The notes beneath the pieces are model-generated. The model ran no database searches and had not been told where the DNA came from. It worked only from the letters and a program-made list of their open reading frames with translations. Of a stretch of DNA of 64,000 nt, positions 58,682 through 64,000 are shown one piece after another (the stretch's first letter is position 1; each line of letters opens with the position of its first letter). Source of the stretch: an uncultured Dehalococcoidia bacterium (GTDB taxonomy: Bacteria > Chloroflexota > Dehalococcoidia > Lucifugimonadales > CATQGZ01); contig OY282365.1 of assembly GCA_958295685.1 (NCBI GenBank), positions 434,001 through 498,000 of the forward strand. Reading direction: 5' to 3'. Position numbers and translations under genes: made by a program.

Positions 58682-59695
58682 TCACTCCAGCCTGTGGCTG
58701 AGCTCGACCAGTCCGTCGAGCGCGGCCTCGGCTCTGCCGCTGTCGACGGAGTCCGCCGCCGCCTCGACCCCTTCTTGCAGCGACGGGGCCATGCCCGCGG
58801 CCAGCAGGGCGGCCGCGGCGTTCATCAGCGAGATGTCCCTGGCAGGCCCCGCCTCGCCGGAGAGGACGCGGCGGAGGATGCCTGCGCTCTTCTCGACGCT
58901 TCCGGCCCTCAGGGATGCGGCCGACGCCGGGCTGACGCCGAAGTCGCCGGGTGAGACGGCGTACTGGCGGACTGAGCCTTCGTTCAGTTCCCAGACCTGC
59001 GTCTCGCCGTCGAGGGTGATCTCGTCCAGGCCGTCGCCGCCGTGCACGATCATCGCGCGTGTGCTTCCGAGCCTGCCGAGGGCCTCGGCCATCTTCCGCG
59101 CTAGGGCGGGGTCGGCGACTCCGACGACCTGGGCGTCGGCGCCGGCCGGGTTGGTCAGGGGGCCTAGGACGTTGAACACGGTGCGGATGCCGATCTCCCG
59201 CCTCGGTCCCGCGGCGAACTTCATCGACGGGTGGTATCTCTGGGCGAACATGAATCCGAACCCGACCTGCTCAATGCACCGGCGGACGCCGTCCGGGCTG
59301 AGGTCTATTCTGACGCCGAGGGACTCGAGAACGTCGGCGCTGCCGCACACGCTCGACATGGCCCTGTTGCCGTGCTTGGCGACCCTAGCGCCCGCGCCGG
59401 CGGCCACGAATCCGGCGGTCGTCGAGACGTTGAAGGTGCCCGAGGCGTCTCCCCCTGTGCCGCACGTGTCCACCAGAGGGCCGCGTACCTCGACGTGGAG
59501 CGACCTCCGGCGCATCACGCTCGCCATGCCGGTTATCTCGTCGACCGTCTCTCCCTTGAGCCGCAGGGCGGTGACGAAGGCTCCGAATTGGGCCGGGGTC
59601 GCCCTGCCGCTCATGATCTCGTCCATGACGTCGGCGGCCTGTTCCTGGTCGAGAGAGCGGCCCCCGGCCACCGCGTCTATCGCTTCTCGAATCAT
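58682..59695 (-). CDS. trpD: Anthranilate phosphoribosyltransferase TrpD
   Basis: A 337-aa enzyme. DTCGTGGDASGTFNVSTTAGFVAAG holds the PRPP-binding GTGGD motif, followed by KHGNRAMSS, FMFAQRYHPSMK and VFNVLGPLTNPA. It joins anthranilate to PRPP. It is complete in length for the family. It sits between trpC and a D-aminoacylase-like gene, 43 bp downstream of the latter. Confidence 0.95.
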   Translation of the reverse strand: MIREAIDAVAGGRSLDQEQAADVMDEIMSGRATPAQFGAFVTALRLKGETVDEITGMASVMRRRSLHVEVRGPLVDTCGTGGDASGTFNVSTTAGFVAAGAGARVAKHGNRAMSSVCGSADVLESLGVRIDLSPDGVRRCIEQVGFGFMFAQRYHPSMKFAAGPRREIGIRTVFNVLGPLTNPAGADAQVVGVADPALARKMAEALGRLGSTRAMIVHGGDGLDEITLDGETQVWELNEGSVRQYAVSPGDFGVSPASAASLRAGSVEKSAGILRRVLSGEAGPARDISLMNAAAALLAAGMAPSLQEGVEAAADSVDSGRAEAALDGLVELSHRLE

Positions 59696-59738
59696 TCACG
59701 TCCTCCGTGAGTCCTGCGGGGCGGGCCCGCCGCCGGCT

Positions 59739-61316
59739 TCACGGCACGGCTCGCCCGGCGAGGACGCCGGTGCAGCGTTCGTTGTCCACGGCGACGCGGC
59801 CGTTGACGAGGACGTGCGGTATGCCGGACGGCGGCTGGGTCGGGTCGTCGTAGGTCGCGTTGTCGATGATCCGTTCAGGGTCGAAGACGACCAGGTCTGC
59901 GAAGCAGCCCGTCTCGACCCGGCCTCGCCTCGTCAGGCCGAACCTTCGGGCCGGGTTGTCGGTCATTCTCTGGACGACCTGCTCCAGCGTCATGACGCCG
60001 AACTGCCGCCGCAGCCGGCCGAGGAAGCGCGGGAAGGTCCCGTAGGCGCGCGGGTGCGGCATTCTGCCTATGGGAATGGCGTCGCTTCCCACCATGTAGT
60101 CGGGCCTGGAGAGGAAGTCCATGCAGTCGCGGCTCACCTGCTGCCAGACGGCGACGCTGTTAGGGGGGGCGCCGCGATAGGCGACCTTCAGGTCGTTCTC
60201 GACCAGGAGGTCGCAGGCGGCCTCGCCCATGGAGACGTTCCTCGCCGCTGCGACGTCGGGGATGCTCATGCCCTCGAGGTCAGGCGTGAGGGGGGAGTAG
60301 GTTATAACCGCATCCTGGAGTTTGTCGTGCTCCTCCAGGTAGGCCGCGGCCTTCCGTCTCTCCGCGGGGTCGCTGAGCCTCTTCAGCGCCGCGTCCGGGC
60401 CGCCGTCGTGCACGTGGCTGGGCATCATGCTGAGGACGAAGGTGCATCCGGACGGGTAGGGGTAGAGCTCCAGAGTGCAGTCGACGCCCTCGGCCTTGGC
60501 CCTGTCGATTAGCTCCATCCTCTCCGCGACCTGCCCCTCGCTGCCGGGGGCGGTGCGGTAGTGGGAGAAGTGGACGCCGATGCCGGAGCGTCTGCCTATC
60601 TCGAGGGCCTCCGGAACCCCTCCTTCGCCGCCGAACGAGCGCTCGTTATGATTACTGCGGAGGTGGGTTACGTACACCCCGCCGGCCTCGTTGGCGGCCC
60701 TGCACAGCTCCACTATCTCTTCGGTGCCGCTCCAGGAGTGGGGGAAGTACGAGAGACCGGTCGCCAGTCCGACGGCGCCCTGCTCGATCCCCTCCTTCAC
60801 GAGCCGCTTTGCCTTCTCCAGCGGCTCTCCGACGAGCGGCCTGTCGTGGAACCCCAGCGCCTCCAGCCGGACGGCGCCATGGGCGACGCAGTAGGCCGTG
60901 TTGATCGACACCTTGCCGTCGTAGTGGGAACGGAAGGCTGCGACGCTGCTCATGTCGAGGTCTTCGGGCGGCTCTCCGAGGATTCCCGACAGGTATCGGC
61001 GGTAGACGGGGTAGTTCTCGGCGGACAACGGGGCGTAGGACAGCCCGTCCTGGCCCAGGATCTCGGTGGTGATCCCCTGTCTCAGGCCGTTGGCGTGCTG
61101 CGGGTCCCAGAGGAGGACGCCGTCTGAGTGCGCGTGTGTGTCGATGAATCCGGGACACACGGCTAGGCCCGTGGCGTCCAGGACCCGCCTGGCCCCGGCC
61201 CGTGAGAGGTCGCCGATGGCCTCGATGGTGTCGCCATTCACGCCGACGTCGGCCCGGAAACCCGGGGCGCCACTTCCGTCGATCACCGTTCCGCCCAGTA
61301 TCAATACGTCGAACAT
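59739..61316 (-). CDS. N-acyl-D-amino-acid deacylase-like amidohydrolase
   Basis: A 525-aa metal-dependent amidohydrolase. GFIDTHAHSDG is the H-x-H site, GITTEILGQDGLSY, GYVTHLRSN-like VYVTHLRSNHNE, and YMVGSDAIPIG with the catalytic Asp follow; the C-terminal small barrel (ETGCFADLVVFDPERI) is typical. It would free D-amino acids from N-acyl forms, or act as a dihydroorotase-like relative. It lies inside the trp operon between trpG and trpD, 19 bp after trpG, which is unusual. No role in tryptophan synthesis is known. Confidence 0.88.
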   Translation of the reverse strand: MFDVLILGGTVIDGSGAPGFRADVGVNGDTIEAIGDLSRAGARRVLDATGLAVCPGFIDTHAHSDGVLLWDPQHANGLRQGITTEILGQDGLSYAPLSAENYPVYRRYLSGILGEPPEDLDMSSVAAFRSHYDGKVSINTAYCVAHGAVRLEALGFHDRPLVGEPLEKAKRLVKEGIEQGAVGLATGLSYFPHSWSGTEEIVELCRAANEAGGVYVTHLRSNHNERSFGGEGGVPEALEIGRRSGIGVHFSHYRTAPGSEGQVAERMELIDRAKAEGVDCTLELYPYPSGCTFVLSMMPSHVHDGGPDAALKRLSDPAERRKAAAYLEEHDKLQDAVITYSPLTPDLEGMSIPDVAAARNVSMGEAACDLLVENDLKVAYRGAPPNSVAVWQQVSRDCMDFLSRPDYMVGSDAIPIGRMPHPRAYGTFPRFLGRLRRQFGVMTLEQVVQRMTDNPARRFGLTRRGRVETGCFADLVVFDPERIIDNATYDDPTQPPSGIPHVLVNGRVAVDNERCTGVLAGRAVP

Positions 61317-61335
61317 CGTACCGTCCTCTTTACCT

Positions 61336-61896
61336 CTACGTTTCGAGGAAGTTTCTCAACAGGTCCTTGCCAACCGCGGTCATGACGGACTCCGGGTGGA
61401 ACTGGATGCCCTCGACCGGATGTGTTTTGTGCCGAACTCCCATAATGATACCGTTGTCTGTCCAGGCAGTCACCTGCAGCTCGTCCGGCAGGTTGTCGTA
61501 TACCGCCAGGGAGTGGTATCTGATGGCCTCGAACGGGTCGGGCAGTCCCCGGAAGACCCCTTTGCCGTCGTGGTGTATCAGCGAGGTCTTGCCGTGCATG
61601 ATCTCGCCTGCGCCTCCCACGGTGCCGCCGTATGCGTAGCCGATGCACTGGTGGCCGAGGCAGACGCCCAGGGTCGGCGTCGTCGGCCCAAAGCGGCGGA
61701 TCACGTCGTTGGATATGCCCGCCTTGTCCGGCGTGCAGGGCCCGGGCGATATGACGATTCTCTCCGGGGCCGCGTCCGCGATCTCGTCCAGGGTCGTCCG
61801 GTCGTTGCGGACGACCCTCACGTCGGCGCCGAGCTCGCACAGGTACTGGTACAGGTTGTAGGTGAAGCTGTCGTAGTTGTCTATCAGAAGGACCAT
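61336..61896 (-). CDS. trpG: Anthranilate synthase glutamine amidotransferase TrpG
   Basis: A 186-aa class I amidotransferase. VLLIDNYDSFTYNLYQYL, ISPGPCTPDKAGIS, the nucleophile Cys in GVCLGHQCIGYAYGG and the His/Glu of IQFHPESVMT complete the triad. It supplies ammonia to TrpE. It begins 3 bp after trpE ends. Similar proteins (PabA) can serve p-aminobenzoate synthesis as well. Confidence 0.95.
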   Translation of the reverse strand: MVLLIDNYDSFTYNLYQYLCELGADVRVVRNDRTTLDEIADAAPERIVISPGPCTPDKAGISNDVIRRFGPTTPTLGVCLGHQCIGYAYGGTVGGAGEIMHGKTSLIHHDGKGVFRGLPDPFEAIRYHSLAVYDNLPDELQVTAWTDNGIIMGVRHKTHPVEGIQFHPESVMTAVGKDLLRNFLET

Positions 61897-61899
61897 TTC

Positions 61900-63348
61900 T
61901 CACACCCCCTCCGCCTCGTCCATGGCGCGCATGACCGCCGAGGCCTTATGCACGGTCTCCTCGAACTCGGTCTCCGGCACACTGTCGAACACTATGCCGC
62001 CGCCCGACTGCGTGTAGGCCACGCCGTCCTTCATTACGAGGGTTCGTATGGTGATGGCGGTGTCCATGTTGCCGGAGAAGTCGAAGTATCCAACGGCGCC
62101 TCCGTAGGGTCCTCGCCTGTCCGGCTCGAGCTCGGCGATTATCTCCATCGCCCGTATCTTGGGCGCCCCCGACAGGGTTCCGGCGGGGAAGCAGGCCCTG
62201 AGCGCGTCGAAGCTCGTGCAGCCCTTACGCAGCCTTCCGGTGACGTGCGAGACGAGGTGCATGACGTGTGAGTACCGCTCCACGTCCATGAACTGCGTTA
62301 CCCGCACGGTGCCGGGCTCGCTCACACGTCCGACGTCGTTGCGGCCGAGGTCGAGGAGCATGACGTGCTCGGCGCGCTCCTTCTCGTCGTTGAGAAGCCG
62401 CTCCTCCTGTGCCGCGTCCTCTTCCGGAGTCGCGCCGCGCGGCAGGGTGCCCGCGATGGGATGGACGGAGACGGCGCCGTCCTCGACCTGCGCGAGCAAT
62501 TCGGGCGACGCGCCGACGATGTGGAAGTCGTCTAGGTCCAGGTAGTACATGTAGGGCGACGGGTTGATGGCCCTGAGGGCGCGGTATATCCGAAAGGGAT
62601 GCGCGGACGTGGGGCGCGCGAACCTCTGGGACACGACCGCCTGGATTATGTCTCCCTGCACGATGTACTCCCTGGTCCGCCGTATCATATCCATGAACTG
62701 GGCCCGTGTCATGTTCGAGGCGGCGCGGGCCTCGGCGCCGGGCGCCGGAGCGTCGCGCGGCAGCGTCAGCGGCGATGCGAGCCTGTCCGCGACCTCGGCG
62801 ATCCGGTCGACGGCCTCTGCGTAAGCCCTCTCGACGCCGTCGTCGAGGTGCGCGTGGCTGACGATGCGCACCTTGTGGCGCAGGTGGTCGAACATCAGGA
62901 ACGTGGATGTCATCATGAAGACCGATTCGGGCAGGCCCAGCGGATCGTGGACAGGGAAGGGGAGCCGTTCAAAGTAGCCGGCGGTCTCATATGAGAGATA
63001 GCCCACGGCGCCCCCGTTGAAACGCTGGCCGTCCGCGTTCCCCGTCATCGTGAAGCGTGACAGGTACTCCTGTATCGCCTCCAGCGGGTCTACCGCCCCG
63101 CCCGGCTCTCCGTGTCCGGTCTTGATCACGTGCCGGGGCTCGGTGCCGATGAAACTGAATCGGGCGACGTGCTCCGCTCCCTCGACGCTCTCCAGCAGGA
63201 AGGAGTATGGGGGGCGCGCGACCTTGAGATACGCCGAGACGGGCGTCTCCAGGTCGGCGTTGATTTCGCGGTAGACCGGCACCAGGTTGCCCCGGTTTGC
63301 CAGCCGCTTCACCTCTTCCAGCGTTGGGTGGTACATGGCCTGCCTCAT
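61900..63348 (-). CDS. trpE: Anthranilate synthase component I TrpE
   Basis: A 482-aa chorismate-binding enzyme. PVYREINADLETPVSAYLKV is the N-terminal tryptophan-feedback region, with LLESVEG as the allosteric LLES motif. IVQGDIIQAVVSQRF, HPIAGTLPRG, LLDLGRNDVGRV and FPAGTLSGAPKIRAMEII are the catalytic parts. It makes anthranilate from chorismate. The ATG at 63348 overlaps the trpS stop (ATGA); ATG 63336 is an alternative. Feedback inhibition by Trp is expected from the LLES motif. Confidence 0.95.
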   Translation of the reverse strand: MRQAMYHPTLEEVKRLANRGNLVPVYREINADLETPVSAYLKVARPPYSFLLESVEGAEHVARFSFIGTEPRHVIKTGHGEPGGAVDPLEAIQEYLSRFTMTGNADGQRFNGGAVGYLSYETAGYFERLPFPVHDPLGLPESVFMMTSTFLMFDHLRHKVRIVSHAHLDDGVERAYAEAVDRIAEVADRLASPLTLPRDAPAPGAEARAASNMTRAQFMDMIRRTREYIVQGDIIQAVVSQRFARPTSAHPFRIYRALRAINPSPYMYYLDLDDFHIVGASPELLAQVEDGAVSVHPIAGTLPRGATPEEDAAQEERLLNDEKERAEHVMLLDLGRNDVGRVSEPGTVRVTQFMDVERYSHVMHLVSHVTGRLRKGCTSFDALRACFPAGTLSGAPKIRAMEIIAELEPDRRGPYGGAVGYFDFSGNMDTAITIRTLVMKDGVAYTQSGGGIVFDSVPETEFEETVHKASAVMRAMDEAEGV

Positions 63349-64000
63349 CCGGTGTGGGCGGGCCGGCGGAGAGTCAACCCGACGCGCCGTTTCATCTCGT
63401 CCAGCTTCGGCCCCGATACCGCCTCGGCCCGCTCCGCTCCGCGCGCCAGCAGGCGGTCGAGCTCGGCCGTGTCCCGTATGAGCTCGTCGTAGCGCCGCCG
63501 GATGGGTGTCAGCGCGTCGATCACCACCTCGGCGACTCTCGCCTTGAGGTCGCCGTAGCCGCGCGCGTCCGCAAAGTCGGCCTCGGTCTCAGCCTCGCCC
63601 CTGCCGGTTATCACCCTGTAGATGCCCAGTAGATTGTCGACGCCGGCCTTCCCGGGGTCGTCGGAGAAGCGTATCTCGTTCCCGGAGTCGGTCACGGCCC
63701 GCATGATGGAGCGCTGGATCTCGTCCGGGCCGTCCAGCATCCTCACGGCGTGGCCCCTGGCAGCCGACTCGCTCTTGGACATCTTGGCCGTCGGGTCGTC
63801 CAGTCCCATCACGCGCGCGCCCACCTGCGGGATCACGGCCTGCGGAACGACGAAGGTGTCGCCGTACAGCCGGTTGAACCTCTGGGCGATGTCCCGGGCC
63901 AGCTCGACGTGCTGGCGCTGGTCGTCGCCCACCGGCACCTCGTCGGCGTCGTAGAGCAGTATGTCGCCGGCCATCAGCACAGGGTAGTCGAGCAGCCCGG
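63345..64000 (-). CDS. trpS: Tryptophanyl-tRNA synthetase, C-terminal part (5' end outside window)
   Basis: The frame runs off the right window edge, beginning GLLDYPVLMAGDILLYDAD. The class I synthetase motif KMSKS is present (TAKMSKSES), preceded by VPVGDDQRQHVELARDIAQRFN, which is diagnostic of TrpRS. It charges tRNA-Trp. Its stop overlaps the trpE start, so translation and synthesis genes are coupled in one transcript. About 218 residues are visible of an expected 330 or so. Confidence 0.95.
   Translation of the reverse strand, partial: GLLDYPVLMAGDILLYDADEVPVGDDQRQHVELARDIAQRFNRLYGDTFVVPQAVIPQVGARVMGLDDPTAKMSKSESAARGHAVRMLDGPDEIQRSIMRAVTDSGNEIRFSDDPGKAGVDNLLGIYRVITGRGEAETEADFADARGYGDLKARVAEVVIDALTPIRRRYDELIRDTAELDRLLARGAERAEAVSGPKLDEMKRRVGLTLRRPAHTG

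Overview
The window is a high-GC bacterial chromosome segment with short intergenic gaps and many 4-bp stop/start overlaps. The gene set points to a Chloroflexota bacterium, most likely SAR202/Dehalococcoidia-like: corrinoid methyltransferases, hydantoinase/oxoprolinase and M19 peptidase paralogues, an LLM flavin oxidoreductase, a SufBCD/SufS/SufU operon with an Rrf2 regulator, and a bacterial HerA-NurA pair. This placement is inference; the window has no rRNA or other marker gene, and no tRNA gene was recognised.

Layout. 1-3604: end of a DUF4268 protein, then a corrinoid methyl-transfer operon (MtaA-like, pterin-type methyltransferase, corrinoid protein, small Cys-rich protein). 3722-6564 (minus): larE, an SDR and an M19 dipeptidase. 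6691-10912: a compact type II CRISPR-Cas9 locus with a 4-repeat array, a 1083-aa cas9 and a tracrRNA, but no cas1, cas2, cas4 or csn2. 11021-17268: a small metallopeptidase, then a minus-strand HerA, HAS-barrel, NurA and unknown-protein set, and selB. 17496-21039: a VWA lipoprotein, two MaoC-type hydratase halves and an enoyl-CoA hydratase. 21040-23177: a repeat-rich interval around a DUF502 gene. 23178-34984: radical SAM protein, ASST-like lipoprotein, a GmrSD-like DUF262 protein, DCC protein, GH-like protein, HyuA/HyuB and UppP. 35806-37709: a lower-GC NotI-type restriction-modification island. 38082-41009: a GlxB/C/D glutamate-synthase-like set. 41103-45383: Yip1-like protein, TatD, a flippase-like protein and a solute-binding lipoprotein. 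45410-52137 (minus): the suf operon. 52631-57233: LLM oxidoreductase and a 1216-aa four-domain fusion. 57193-64000 (minus): trp genes in transcription order trpS-trpE-trpG-(D-aminoacylase)-trpD-trpC-trpF.

Two observations stand out. First, the Cas9 locus looks complete for interference but has no adaptation genes. A tracrRNA with a near-perfect anti-repeat lies upstream of cas9, each internal repeat ends in TATAAT, and a mobile element with an 8-bp target duplication sits directly upstream of the cas9 ribosome binding site. Second, four intergenic elements (at about 10.5, 22.8, 35.1 and 52.3 kb) share one design. Each has a sigma70-type promoter with exactly 17-bp spacing, an ATG at the predicted +1, an array of 7-10 units phased at 10-11 bp, and a downstream segment carrying the reverse complement of that unit. 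Two subtypes carry different units with matching inverted copies. Each element fires toward the next gene on its strand (cas9, a radical SAM gene, uppP, sufB), and the cas9 copy lies inside an IS66-like MITE. I know of no described family with this design.
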